51,056 bases of DNA, taken from assembly GCA_905215155.1 (NCBI GenBank), contig CAJMPJ010000026.1:1-51056 (forward strand), written 5' to 3'. The notes beneath the pieces are model-generated. The model was not told the DNA's origin. It ran no database searches and saw only the letters and a list, made by a program, of their open reading frames with translations. This stretch comes from an uncultured bacterium (GTDB lineage: Bacteria; Bacillota; Clostridia; Lachnospirales; Lachnospiraceae). A program made the position numbers and the translations under genes. Below, piece after piece: positions 1-8,340 of the stretch; positions within the stretch are counted from its first letter, which is position 1; each line of letters starts with the position of its first letter.

Positions 1-3
1 ATC

Positions 4-46
4 AAAGGGTTATACCCTTTTCACAAGCCACCCGTTTTACGGGTGG
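4..46. repeat. Two adjacent hairpins at the window edge
   Basis: A 7-bp stem AAAGGGT/ACCCTTT (4-10 with 14-20) is followed closely by a second perfect 7-bp stem CCACCCG/CGGGTGG around a TTTTA loop (28-34 with 40-46). They could be the terminator of a gene left of the window. The second hairpin also resembles the subterminal hairpins of IS200/IS605-type elements, but no transposase is in view, so that reading is only a guess. Confidence 0.4.
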
Positions 47-176
47 TCTTGACTGATGAAATCAAGAAACAATGATGCAATAATTTTCAGAAAATTGGTA
101 TATAAAATATAGTATGAAATAAAATATGAGGGGAAGTACATTTTAAAATTGACATTTGTTTGTTAAATGATTGGCA

Positions 177-205
177 TTGTTTCATATACCATATTATGGT
201 ATACT
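177..205 (+). promoter_or_regulatory. Promoter of the rnf operon
   Basis: A -35-like TTGTTT (177-182) lies 17 bp from an extended -10, TGgTATACT (197-205). A strong AAAGGGGG ribosome site follows before the ATG at 245. This is the only good sigma-A-like promoter seen ahead of the six rnf genes, which then follow with overlaps or very short gaps. Confidence 0.55.
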
Positions 206-244
206 GATTAAGCCACAAGCATTTGCAGAGAAAGGGGGAATTAG

Positions 245-1582
245 ATGGGTTTACCTACATTAAAGGGTGGCATTCATCTTTATGAGGGAAAAGAATTGTC
301 TGAGGATAAACCGGTAGTGATGCTGCAGTCAAAAGGTGAGATGGTTTTTCCTTTGTCCCAGCATATTGGAGCGCCGGCAAAGCCTTTGGTGGCAGCAGGA
401 GACCATGTTTTAGTCGGACAGAAAATCGGGGAGATGGACGGTGTTATTTCCGCCTGTGTAATCAGTTCTGTTTCAGGGACCGTGAAAGCCATTGAACCGA
501 GAATGATAGCAAATGGTACTATGATTATGTCCATTATTATAGAAAATGACGAAACGTATCAGACAATAGAATCCTTTGGAATAAAGCGTGACCCCAAAAC
601 GTTATCTAAGGAAGAAATACGCAATATAATCAAAGAGGCAGGCATCGTCGGATTGGGGGGAGCCGGGTTTCCTACCTATGTAAAACTGAGTCCGCGGGAT
701 GATGCAAAGATCGACACGGTGATTGTAAATGGTGCGGAATGTGAACCATATCTGACTTCGGATTACCGGCTGATGATTGAAGAGCCGGAGAAGATCATAA
801 AGGGACTTCAGATTATGCTTCAGCTTTTTGAACATGCAAGAGGCGTAATCAGTATTGAGGATAACAAGCCCAAGGCAATCGAAAAATTACAAGAGCTTGC
901 AAAAGATGAACCACGCATTACAGTTCTTCCTATTAAGACAAAATATCCCCAGGGTTGGGAGAGAACCCTGATTAATAATGTGACAGGAAGAAAGATAAAC
1001 TCCGATATGCTGCCGGCAGAAGCAGGCTGTATTGTGAATAACGTGGGTACGGTGATTTCCATATACAATGCTGTCGCAGAAAATACTCCTCTGATCCGCC
1101 GTATCATTACGGTAACAGGAGATGCGATACAAAACCCTCAGAATTATTGCGTCAGAATCGGAACCAGCTATCAACAGCTGGTGGAAGCATCGGGTGGCTA
1201 TAAAACTGAACCGAAAAAGTTGATTTCCGGCGGTCCTATGATGGGACAGGCTATGGCTCATACAGATATACCGGTGACCAAGGTTTCTTCAGCCCTGGTC
1301 GCTATGGCTGAAGATGAGACTGCCGGGAATCCGGCGGCAGCATGCATCCGCTGCGGAAGATGCGTCCGGGTCTGCCCTGGCCGCCTTGTACCTCAGAAGA
1401 TGGTCCTGGCAGCGGCTAATTCTGATGCGGAACGGTTTTTTAAGCTCAATGGGATGGAGTGCTGTGAGTGCGGTTCCTGTTCGTATATCTGTCCGGCAAG
1501 GATTCCCCTCACTGAAACATTTATTAAGACCCACCAGAGCATTACAATTAAAAAAGAGAACAAGCGGGAGGCGAAAAGATGA
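245..1582 (+). CDS. rnfC: Rnf complex subunit RnfC
   Basis: RnfC is the peripheral NADH-facing subunit of the ferredoxin:NAD+ oxidoreductase. It carries electrons between the FMN/NAD+ site and the membrane subunits. The 445-residue protein has an N-terminal barrel-sandwich-like part, a Rossmann-type glycine-rich stretch (GIVGLGGAGFPTYVK, about residues 134-148) and two C-terminal [4Fe-4S] motifs of CxxCxxCxxxCP type at C367-C377 and C406-C416. Length fits clostridial RnfC, which lacks the long C-terminal repeats of gammaproteobacterial forms. It is the first gene of rnfCDGEAB and its stop overlaps the rnfD start by 4 bp, implying translational coupling. Confidence 0.96.
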   Translation: MGLPTLKGGIHLYEGKELSEDKPVVMLQSKGEMVFPLSQHIGAPAKPLVAAGDHVLVGQKIGEMDGVISACVISSVSGTVKAIEPRMIANGTMIMSIIIENDETYQTIESFGIKRDPKTLSKEEIRNIIKEAGIVGLGGAGFPTYVKLSPRDDAKIDTVIVNGAECEPYLTSDYRLMIEEPEKIIKGLQIMLQLFEHARGVISIEDNKPKAIEKLQELAKDEPRITVLPIKTKYPQGWERTLINNVTGRKINSDMLPAEAGCIVNNVGTVISIYNAVAENTPLIRRIITVTGDAIQNPQNYCVRIGTSYQQLVEASGGYKTEPKKLISGGPMMGQAMAHTDIPVTKVSSALVAMAEDETAGNPAAACIRCGRCVRVCPGRLVPQKMVLAAANSDAERFFKLNGMECCECGSCSYICPARIPLTETFIKTHQSITIKKENKREAKR

Positions 1583-2502
1583 CACAATCATTAAGCATTT
1601 CTTCTTCACCTCATATCAGAGACCAGGTAACCACATCAAATATTATGTTTGATGTTGCCATTGCCTTAATACCGGCTTCTGCGTATGGGGTGTACCAGTT
1701 CGGGATAAAGGCCGCCCTGGTTTTATTGATCAGTGTAATTTCCTGTATCCTCAGTGAATATGTATTTGAAGCCCTTATGGGGAAAACGGTTACAATCAGC
1801 GATGGCAGTGCACTTGTAACCGGTATGATTTTAGGTCTTAATATGCCGCCTGCCATACCACTGTGGATTCCATTTTTGGGCGGGATTTTTGCTATCATTG
1901 TCGTTAAGCAGCTTTACGGCGGGATCGGCCAGAACTTTATGAATCCTGCGTTGGCAGCCAGATGTTTTCTTCTCATTTCTTTTTCCGGGCAGATGACCAC
2001 GTTTACATACCATGACGCGGTTGTAAGCCCTACCCCGCTTGCTTCTTTAAAGGCAGGACAGTCCGTGGACCTGACTGCTATGTTTATCGGAAAGATCCCG
2101 GGTTCCATGGGAGAAGTATCGGTCATTGCTCTGTTAATCGGAGCTGCCTACATGCTGATCCGGAAGGTGATCTCTATCCGGATACCGGCTGCGTATTTGA
2201 TTACGTTTGCTCTGTTTGTATTTATCTTCGGCCGTCAGGATCTTACTTATGTGCTGGCACATTTGTGCGGCGGCGGTGTGATTTTTGGTGCATTCTTTAT
2301 GGCTACGGATTATTCGTCCAGCCCCATTACTGTTAAGGGCCAGATCCTGTTTGGAATCCTTTTAGGAATATTGACCGGCTTGTTCCGTTTATTTGGAGGT
2401 TCTGCGGAAGGTGTTTCCTATGCTATTATTTTCAGCAATATTCTGGTGCCTCTGATTGAGGAGATTTCTCTTCCAAAAGCGTTTGGAAAGGAGAGAGGAT
2501 AA
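1579..2502 (+). CDS. rnfD: Rnf complex membrane subunit RnfD
   Basis: RnfD is an integral membrane subunit of the Rnf ion pump and belongs to the NqrB/RnfD family, which holds a covalently bound FMN on a threonine. The 307-residue sequence is almost entirely hydrophobic helices. It contains the family segment SDGSALVTGMILGLNMP (about 74-90) and the sequence VVSPTPLA (148-155). T152 there sits where the flavinylated threonine of the S-x-[AT]-T type is expected, by alignment from memory. The gene overlaps rnfC by 4 bp, and rnfG starts 2 nt after its stop. Confidence 0.95.
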   Translation: MTQSLSISSSPHIRDQVTTSNIMFDVAIALIPASAYGVYQFGIKAALVLLISVISCILSEYVFEALMGKTVTISDGSALVTGMILGLNMPPAIPLWIPFLGGIFAIIVVKQLYGGIGQNFMNPALAARCFLLISFSGQMTTFTYHDAVVSPTPLASLKAGQSVDLTAMFIGKIPGSMGEVSVIALLIGAAYMLIRKVISIRIPAAYLITFALFVFIFGRQDLTYVLAHLCGGGVIFGAFFMATDYSSSPITVKGQILFGILLGILTGLFRLFGGSAEGVSYAIIFSNILVPLIEEISLPKAFGKERG

Positions 2503-2503
2503 G

Positions 2504-3118
2504 ATGAAGAATAGCAGAATTATCAAAGATGCGTTGATTTTATTTGTGATCACCGTTATTTCCGGATTATTGCTTGGCGGCGTGCATGAACTTACAAAGG
2601 AGACCATTGAAAAGTCAGGTATGTCCGCAAAGAACGAAGCGAATCGGGCGGTATTTCCGGAAGCTTCAGAATTTAAGACCGATGACAAACTGACAGAAGC
2701 CGTGGAAAGCAGCAATGCCGAACTTCCTTCAAAGGATTATGGCAATGTAGGGATCGACCAGGCACTTGCAGCAATTGATGAAAGCGGGACGGTTCTTGGA
2801 TATGCGGTTACCTGTTATTCCAACGACAGCTATAACGGGCCCGTAAAGATTTTGGTAGGAATCAATGCGGATAAAAGCTTAAAAGGAATTGAAGTCCTGG
2901 AAATCAATGATACACCGGGACTGGGGCAGCTGGCAAAAGAACCTGCATTTAAGGGACAATTTACAGGAAAATCTGCAGAAACGCTTACTGTGGCCCAGTC
3001 AGGAAGCGGCGGTGAGTCAGAGATCAATGCCATCAGCGGAGCGACCATTACATCCCGTGCGGTCACCAATGCGGTCAATGCCGCACTGTATCTGGCATAT
3101 CATCACATAGAACAATAG
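2504..3118 (+). CDS. rnfG: Rnf complex FMN-binding subunit RnfG
   Basis: RnfG carries FMN covalently on a threonine on the outer face of the membrane and passes electrons within the Rnf chain. The protein of 204 residues has one N-terminal membrane anchor (about 9-27). It has an FMN-binding domain ending in the diagnostic SGATITS motif (178-184), with T181 the expected flavin attachment site. The ATG at 2504 is chosen because GGAGAGAGG lies just upstream and it begins after the rnfD stop. A longer in-frame start at 2456 would overlap rnfD by 47 bp and add a charged extension ahead of the anchor. Confidence 0.95.
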   Translation: MKNSRIIKDALILFVITVISGLLLGGVHELTKETIEKSGMSAKNEANRAVFPEASEFKTDDKLTEAVESSNAELPSKDYGNVGIDQALAAIDESGTVLGYAVTCYSNDSYNGPVKILVGINADKSLKGIEVLEINDTPGLGQLAKEPAFKGQFTGKSAETLTVAQSGSGGESEINAISGATITSRAVTNAVNAALYLAYHHIEQ

Positions 3119-3129
3119 GAGGTGGAAAG

Positions 3130-3840
3130 ATGAAAAATCAATATACGGAACGGTTATGGAACGGTATTATTAAAGAAAATCCTACCCTTGTATTGATGCT
3201 TGGCATGTGTCCGACCCTGGCGGTCACCACATCCGTGATCAATGGGCTGGGAATGGGGATTTCCACAGCGGTGGTGTTACTGTTTTCCAACATGATTATT
3301 TCTGCGATGCGTAAAATCATATCGGATACCATTCGGATTCCTGCCTATATTGTGATTGTTGCCACACTGGTTACCACGGTCCAGCTGCTTTTGCAGGCTT
3401 ATGTACCATCTCTTTATACGGCTCTTGGGATCTATATCCCGCTCATAGTGGTAAACTGTATTATTTTAGGACGTGCGGAAGCATTTGCTTCTAAAAACGG
3501 AGTGTTGGTTTCTGCTTTTGACGGTTTAGGAATGGGAATCGGTTTTACAATCGCACTTACCTGCATCGGTTTTGTGAGGGAACTTTTGGGTTCCGGTTCT
3601 GTGTTTGGATATACGTTCATTCCAGAGGGGTATCAGATCACGATATTTTCCCTGGCTCCGGGAGCATTTTTCGTCCTGGCTGGTCTGACGGCGTTGCAGA
3701 ATAAATTTAAAGCCCCATCTGCAACGAACGGTGCCTCTGATTCCTGTGACAGCTGCGGCTCCTGTATGGGAACCTGCGGCATTTCCGGGCAAAAGAGTGG
3801 TAAAAGCGGCAATGCCAAAAACGGGAAAAGGGAGAAATAG
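3130..3840 (+). CDS. rnfE: Rnf complex membrane subunit RnfE with Cys-motif tail
   Basis: RnfE is one of the two homologous six-helix membrane subunits (RnfA/RnfE) that share an intramembrane iron-sulfur centre. The conserved half-site cysteines are visible as MLGMCP (C27) and VVNC (C110). After the last helix (about residue 190) the protein has an unusual hydrophilic tail of about 45 residues. It contains C206, C209, C212 and C216 with spacing CxxCxxCxxxC, which is that of a [4Fe-4S] ferredoxin motif although no proline follows. A Gly/Ser/Lys-rich end follows. Typical RnfE stops shortly after the last helix. Whether the tail binds a cluster is unknown; see the findings for the link with the short RnfB. 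Confidence 0.93.
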   Translation: MKNQYTERLWNGIIKENPTLVLMLGMCPTLAVTTSVINGLGMGISTAVVLLFSNMIISAMRKIISDTIRIPAYIVIVATLVTTVQLLLQAYVPSLYTALGIYIPLIVVNCIILGRAEAFASKNGVLVSAFDGLGMGIGFTIALTCIGFVRELLGSGSVFGYTFIPEGYQITIFSLAPGAFFVLAGLTALQNKFKAPSATNGASDSCDSCGSCMGTCGISGQKSGKSGNAKNGKREK

Positions 3841-3852
3841 GAGGAGGAAACA

Positions 3853-4428
3853 ATGAAAGAATTGTTATTAATTGCGGTTGGTGCGGCCTTGGTAAATAAC
3901 GTAGTGCTCAGTCAGTTCCTTGGCCTATGTCCGTTTCTTGGAGTTTCAAAAAACGTAAAGACCTCAGCTGGTATGGGAGCTGCAGTGATCTTTGTCATTA
4001 CGATTTCTTCTCTGGTCACCAGCCTGATCTATAACGGGATTTTAGTGGGACTTCATCTGGAATATCTGCAGACGATTGTGTTTATTCTAGTGATTGCGGC
4101 TTTGGTCCAGTTTGTGGAAATGTTCTTAAAGAAATCCATGCCGCCTCTTCATAAAGCGCTGGGAGTATACCTTCCTCTGATCACAACCAACTGTGCGGTA
4201 CTTGGTGCCGCTCTTACCAATGTATCAAAGAATTACGGAATCCTTCAGAGTGTGGTAAACGGCATTGGGATTTCCATTGGTTTTACCATTGCCATCGTTA
4301 TGCTGGCAGGCATCCGGGAAAAGATTGAATACAATGATATCCCCAAGTCATTTCAAGGCTCACCCATTGTTCTTATCACAGCAGGACTTATGGCCATTGC
4401 ATTTTTCGGATTTGTCGGATTGATTTAA
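3853..4428 (+). CDS. rnfA: Rnf complex membrane subunit RnfA
   Basis: RnfA is the inverted-topology partner of RnfE and carries the other half of the intramembrane iron-sulfur site. It has 191 residues, the standard length, with six predicted helices. The motifs LGLCPFLG (C26) and TTNCAVLG (about C114) provide the cluster cysteines. A GGAGGA ribosome site lies between the rnfE stop and this ATG. The 12-nt gap upstream and 16-nt gap downstream place it firmly within the operon. Confidence 0.96.
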   Translation: MKELLLIAVGAALVNNVVLSQFLGLCPFLGVSKNVKTSAGMGAAVIFVITISSLVTSLIYNGILVGLHLEYLQTIVFILVIAALVQFVEMFLKKSMPPLHKALGVYLPLITTNCAVLGAALTNVSKNYGILQSVVNGIGISIGFTIAIVMLAGIREKIEYNDIPKSFQGSPIVLITAGLMAIAFFGFVGLI

Positions 4429-4444
4429 AGGGGGAAGAATAGAA

Positions 4445-4726
4445 ATGATAACGGGAATAATTTATGCGGCCGCTGTGTTAGGCGGGACCGGTCTGTTGAT
4501 CGGCCTGTTTTTGGGCATCGCCAGTGAGAAATTAAAAGCGGATACAGATGAAAGACAGGTGAAGATCCGTCAGGCGCTGCCGGGAATTAACTGCGGCGGT
4601 TGCGGGTATGCAGGCTGCGATGCATTGGCGAGTGCCATTGCCGAGGGCAAGGCACCGGTCACGGGATGCCCGGTGGGGAGAGAGAAAACAGCGGAGAAAA
4701 TCCGGGAAATCATGAAGGATTTTTAA
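4445..4726 (+). CDS. rnfB: Short RnfB-like subunit (no ferredoxin domains)
   Basis: RnfB is normally the ferredoxin-accepting subunit: an N-terminal membrane anchor, a Fis-type [4Fe-4S] domain and then several ferredoxin-like clusters, usually more than 250 residues in Clostridia. Here the reading frame is only 93 residues. It keeps the anchor (about 3-25) and the C50-x2-C53-x4-C58-x16-C75 motif, then ends at KDF with a TAA. No CxxCxxCxxxC coding appears in any frame before the terminator 50 bp downstream, so a simple frameshift is not evident. It is either a genuinely minimal form or a truncated gene. The identity as an RnfB N-terminal half is secure; function as a full RnfB is not. Confidence 0.85.
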   Translation: MITGIIYAAAVLGGTGLLIGLFLGIASEKLKADTDERQVKIRQALPGINCGGCGYAGCDALASAIAEGKAPVTGCPVGREKTAEKIREIMKDF

Positions 4727-4776
4727 AGAAGTCTCATCTGTTTTACCAAGTTAAGTCCCTGCCACTCTTTTGATAT

Positions 4777-4818
4777 AAAAAACTCCTCTGCCGGATTGAA
4801 ATGGGCAGGGGAGTTTTT
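4777..4818. terminator. Bidirectional terminator between rnfB and uxaC
   Basis: The stem formed by AACTCCTCTGCC and GGCAGGGGAGTT is flanked by A-run on the left and T-run on the right. It can therefore end transcription of the rnf operon and of the convergent uxaC gene. Confidence 0.85.
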
Positions 4819-4858
4819 CGTATTTATAATGTGTTATTTCTATTTAAAACTGAAAATA

Positions 4859-6256
4859 TTAAAACTGAAAATAATTCATAGCGTTATTATAGGAAATACC
4901 TTCGATGATTTCTTTCAATGCCTTCTGGTCATTTGGATATTCTCCGTTGTCAACCCAGCCGCCGATCAACTCACAAAGGATTCTGCGGAAGTATTCGTGC
5001 CTGGTATAAGACAAAAAGCTTCTGGAGTCAGTGAGCATACCAATGAAGTTTCCAAAGCATCCTACATTGGCCAGAGAGGTCATCTGCTCGGTCATGCCGA
5101 TCTTGTGATCATTAAACCACCATGCGGAACCATGCTGGATCTTACCTGGAAAATCGCTCTGGAAGCAGCCGATGATGGTGCCGATGGAAGCATTGTCATT
5201 GGGATTTAAGGAGTAGATGATGGTTTTTGGGATCTCATTGGTTGCACTCAAAGCGTTTAAGAAATCTGCCATCTGTGCGGATGGTGCGTAGTTGTTGATG
5301 CAGTCATAACCGGTATCAGGCCCCAGCTTTTCAAACATCATGGCATTGTTGTCACGTTTGCAGCCATAATGAAGCTGCATCACCCAGCCCATGCGGTTGT
5401 ATTCTTTTGCAACGAATAACATAAAGGCAGTTTTATATTTCAGTTCGTCTTCTTTAGAAATGGTTTTTCCGGAAAGACCTTTTGCAAAAATAGCTTCAAG
5501 CTCTGTTTCATCAGCAGGAACATACATGACGTATTCAAGGGCGTGGTCAGATACGGAACAGCCCTGGCTCTTAAAGAATTCCATACGGTTTTTCAGTGCA
5601 GTTTTAAGGGACGCAAAATCCTTGATTTCAATGCCGCTGGCAGCGGATAATTTTGCTATGTATGCCGCAAAATCAGGTTTTTCTACATTCATAGCCTTGT
5701 CCGGTCTCCAGGCAGGAAGCACTTTTACATCAAAAGAAGCATCAGCAGCGATTTTCTGATGCCACTCCAGTGTATCGGCAGGATCGTCTGTGGTACAGAT
5801 AACCGTAACGTTTGACTGTTTGATGATATTGCGGACGCTCATGGAATCTTCATGAAGCTTTTCATTGCATAAATTCCATACCTCCTCAGCCGTATCTCCG
5901 TTTAGATAACCGGTGTAGCCGAAATATCTCTGAAGTTCCAAATGGCTCCAGTGATAGAGAGGGTTGCCGATCAGTTTTGACAGCGTCTCTGCCCACTTCT
6001 GGAATTTCTCACGGTCTGAAGCATCGCCGGTAATAAATCGTTCATCAACCCCATTGGAACGCATCTGGCGCCATTTATAATGATCACCGCCTAACCAAAC
6101 CTGGGTAATGTTATCAAATTTGCGGTCTTCGTAGATTTCCTGTGGGTTGATGTGGCAGTGATAATCAACGATGGGCATTTTTTTTGCATAGGTGTGATAA
6201 AGTGCCTTTGCTGCTTCCGTTGACAATAAGAAATCCTGATCCATAAACTGTTTCAT
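4859..6256 (-). CDS. uxaC: Glucuronate (uronate) isomerase
   Basis: This enzyme converts D-glucuronate to D-fructuronate and D-galacturonate to D-tagaturonate, the first step of hexuronate breakdown. The 465-residue length is typical of UxaC. The metal-site sequence VDYHCHINP lies near residue 30, and the family's C-terminal block (DSRSFLSYTRHEYFRRILC) is present. The start has AGGAGG spaced properly. It lies 36 nt downstream of a LacI-family gene on the same strand, likely one transcription unit. The reductases and dehydratases of the pathway are not in the window, but KDG kinase and KDPG aldolase are encoded just beyond the regulator genes. Confidence 0.96.
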   Translation of the reverse strand: MKQFMDQDFLLSTEAAKALYHTYAKKMPIVDYHCHINPQEIYEDRKFDNITQVWLGGDHYKWRQMRSNGVDERFITGDASDREKFQKWAETLSKLIGNPLYHWSHLELQRYFGYTGYLNGDTAEEVWNLCNEKLHEDSMSVRNIIKQSNVTVICTTDDPADTLEWHQKIAADASFDVKVLPAWRPDKAMNVEKPDFAAYIAKLSAASGIEIKDFASLKTALKNRMEFFKSQGCSVSDHALEYVMYVPADETELEAIFAKGLSGKTISKEDELKYKTAFMLFVAKEYNRMGWVMQLHYGCKRDNNAMMFEKLGPDTGYDCINNYAPSAQMADFLNALSATNEIPKTIIYSLNPNDNASIGTIIGCFQSDFPGKIQHGSAWWFNDHKIGMTEQMTSLANVGCFGNFIGMLTDSRSFLSYTRHEYFRRILCELIGGWVDNGEYPNDQKALKEIIEGISYNNAMNYFQF

Positions 6257-6292
6257 GTTAGTGAATCCTCCTTGTATATAAGTATATAAAAA

Positions 6293-7294
6293 TTAAAAAT
6301 TAGTAGTACCTCGTTTGATCAATTCCGGCGTGATCGTAGTTTTAGCCGATACGTTCCCGTTGTTTAACACTTTCATCAAAGTGTTGACGGTTGTGGTACA
6401 CAGTGCTTCCACCTTATTGTCTACGGAAGTAATCTCAGGAGTCGTACACCTTGACAGGATCGAATTATTGTATCCTATGATGTTTAAATCCTCCGGAATC
6501 TTAATTCCGGCCTGATCCGCATATTTGACCGCACCAACCGCCAGAATATCCTCTGCAGCCAGAACAGCATCAAAATGTATTCCGCTGGAGGAGAGTTTCT
6601 TAAGCTGTTCCATCGCAGCGTCAAGATCCTTCTGGCAAAGCACCATAAGTTCTTCCTTCACCGTAAAACCTGCATCTCTTACCGCTTTCCGGTATCCGGA
6701 AAGCTTACGCAAGTTGCTGTAGGAGTTTCCGGAATAAAGATAAAGTATGGATTTCCGCCCGGATTTTATCAGGCTTGCTGCCGCACTGCAGACTGCGGCA
6801 TGGTCGTCGCAGACGGTGCTGTAAATCTGTTCTCCTTCCAGACTTCCGTTGACCAGCATCAAAGGAATGTCTTTTGCCGCCTCCAAAAGATAAGCATTGT
6901 CCTTGGGCCGTGCCTCTATATAATGGGAACCGGTCAGAATAATGGCATCCACCCGTTTGGAACAAAGCAGCTCCAAATACTTCTTTTTGGTCTCAGGAAG
7001 ATATCCGCTGCAGCAGAGAATAGAATCATAACCATTGCTCCGGAGTTCTTTTTCCAGATAGTAGATGGCTTCTGCCAGCCAGGGGTCCGAGGAATCGGAA
7101 CACATAATCCCAATGGTTTTCATTGTATTAAGGCCAAGGCTTCTGGCAAATACATTAGGGGTATAGCCAAGCTCCTCCATGACAGCAAGTACCCGCTGTC
7201 TGGTTTTTTCACTGACATTGGGATTTCCGTTAATCACGCGGGAAACGGTGGCAATTGAAACGTGAGCATGTTCGGAAACATCGTATATATTCAA
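6293..7294 (-). CDS. LacI-family transcriptional regulator
   Basis: The N-terminal LacI helix-turn-helix (IYDVSEHAHVSIATVSRVING) is followed by the conserved hinge (LGYTPNVFARSL) and a periplasmic-binding-protein-like effector domain. Its position directly ahead of uxaC suggests it senses a hexuronate or related sugar and controls that gene; this is inference from context. I favour a TTG start at 7294, because the GGAGG at 7303-7307 is 8 nt upstream of it. A GTG at 7303 would overlap that ribosome site. The protein would then have 333 residues. Two operator-like sites in the upstream gap suggest autoregulation. Confidence 0.9.
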   Translation of the reverse strand: MNIYDVSEHAHVSIATVSRVINGNPNVSEKTRQRVLAVMEELGYTPNVFARSLGLNTMKTIGIMCSDSSDPWLAEAIYYLEKELRSNGYDSILCCSGYLPETKKKYLELLCSKRVDAIILTGSHYIEARPKDNAYLLEAAKDIPLMLVNGSLEGEQIYSTVCDDHAAVCSAAASLIKSGRKSILYLYSGNSYSNLRKLSGYRKAVRDAGFTVKEELMVLCQKDLDAAMEQLKKLSSSGIHFDAVLAAEDILAVGAVKYADQAGIKIPEDLNIIGYNNSILSRCTTPEITSVDNKVEALCTTTVNTLMKVLNNGNVSAKTTITPELIKRGTTNF

Positions 7295-7312
7295 TAGCAG
7301 CACCTCCGTAAT

Positions 7313-7326
7313 TGTAAGTATTTACA
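7313..7326. promoter_or_regulatory. LacI-family operator candidate 1
   Basis: The sequence TGTAAGTATTTACA matches the partly palindromic LacI/CcpA-family pattern TGTAA-n4-TTACA. It lies just downstream of a minus-strand -10 (TATAAT, complement of 7337-7342), so bound repressor would block transcription of the LacI-uxaC unit. Confidence 0.55.
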
Positions 7327-7414
7327 TACCTCTTTTATTATATCTAATTATGATTAATAATACAATCCCTGATTTGTTATTTTCCCAAAATATTGGAGTA
7401 AAACATGACTTTTT

Positions 7415-7428
7415 TGTAAATGCTTACA
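7415..7428. promoter_or_regulatory. LacI-family operator candidate 2
   Basis: The sequence TGTAAATGCTTACA is a second TGTAA-n4-TTACA site, about 100 bp from the first, in the same divergent gap. It sits upstream of the IclR promoter. It could be a second site for the local LacI protein, allowing looping, or a CcpA cre-type site. Confidence 0.55.
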
Positions 7429-7434
7429 AAAGAG

Positions 7435-7447
7435 TCGTATATGCGAA
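7435..7447. promoter_or_regulatory. Shared TCGTATATGCGAA element upstream of the IclR gene
   Basis: These 13 bases recur exactly at 8342-8354 ahead of the KDPG aldolase gene. The core TTCGNATATNCGAA is close to a perfect dyad. Its presence before both the regulator and its likely target suggests a binding site for the IclR protein. Confidence 0.5.
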
Positions 7448-7454
7448 AATAAAC

Positions 7455-7484
7455 TTGCATTTTTTTCAATTCCAGGAGTATACT
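7455..7484 (+). promoter_or_regulatory. Promoter of the IclR gene
   Basis: TTGCAT (7455-7460) and TATACT (7479-7484) are separated by 18 bp, 25 bp ahead of the ATG. The candidate IclR element ends 7 bp before the -35. Confidence 0.55.
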
Positions 7485-7508
7485 AAGACTTAGAAATGGA
7501 GGCAAGAC

Positions 7509-8270
7509 ATGAAACTGAATAGAACTACGCAAAGAACAGTGGAAATTTTAAAAATGATTTCCCGGACACCGGAAGGTGCCACATTAGATGATATCTGTGA
7601 AAAACTGAACCTGCCCAAAACCAGCGCCTACGATATCGTTACCACTCTGGCAGAGATGGGGATGGTAAATGTGAAGCGGGGGCAGAAGCAGATTTATACC
7701 ATAGGCTTAATGTCTTACCGCATTGGAATCAATTACACCAATAATCTGGATTTTATAGGGATCATAGAGCCGGTTTTAAAGGCATTTGCAAAAGAAGTGG
7801 GGAAAACAGTCTTTTTCGGAATCCCTTCCGATCATCATGTTGTATACATATGTAAGTTTGAACCGGAGAATCCTATTATAACGACGGCTACCGTAGGGTC
7901 CAAAAATCCTTTATACTGTACTTCCCTTGGAAAGGTAATTCTTGCGTACAGCGAAGAGGAAAAAAGAGAGCAGATGATCAGCCGCATTAAATTTACCCAG
8001 TTTACCGAGCGGACGGTCAAGGACAGAGACCAGCTGATTCATGAGCTTAATATAGTCAGGGAGAGAGGCTATGCGTTCGACGCCAGAGAGATGGAAGAAC
8101 ACATGCAGTGTGTGGGGGCTCCTGTCTTTGACCGGGATGGCAATGTGCTTGGAGCTATCAGCGTTTCCACGCTTTATAAACCCACCGAGGATTATGAAAC
8201 CCTGGGTAAACTCATAGCGGAAAAGGCCATGGAGGTTTCCCGATTATTAGGATTTCTTGGAAAAATATAA
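7509..8270 (+). CDS. IclR-family regulator (KdgR-like)
   Basis: This is an IclR-family DNA-binding protein of 253 residues. It has an N-terminal winged helix (ATLDDICEKLNLPKTSAYDI, about 24-43) and a C-terminal effector domain with the family's glycine/cysteine-lined pocket (LYCTSLGKVILA; later MQCVGAPVFDRDGNVLGAIS). It sits directly before KDPG aldolase and two KDG-type kinases. That is the classic context of KdgR, which responds to 2-keto-3-deoxygluconate, so regulation of those genes is likely but inferred. Matching palindromes upstream of this gene and of the aldolase gene support auto- and target regulation. Confidence 0.9.
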   Translation: MKLNRTTQRTVEILKMISRTPEGATLDDICEKLNLPKTSAYDIVTTLAEMGMVNVKRGQKQIYTIGLMSYRIGINYTNNLDFIGIIEPVLKAFAKEVGKTVFFGIPSDHHVVYICKFEPENPIITTATVGSKNPLYCTSLGKVILAYSEEEKREQMISRIKFTQFTERTVKDRDQLIHELNIVRERGYAFDAREMEEHMQCVGAPVFDRDGNVLGAISVSTLYKPTEDYETLGKLIAEKAMEVSRLLGFLGKI

Positions 8271-8280
8271 GGATTACCTG

Positions 8281-8309
8281 TTGACAAAATGAATAGAAAC
8301 GATTAATAT
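8281..8309 (+). promoter_or_regulatory. Promoter of the KDPG aldolase/KDG kinase operon
   Basis: A consensus -35 TTGACA (8281-8286) and a -10 TAATAT (8304-8309) are spaced 17 bp apart, starting 10 bp after the IclR gene stop. Confidence 0.7.
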
Positions 8310-8340
8310 TCAAGTATAGGAATCGTAAATATGAAGTTAA

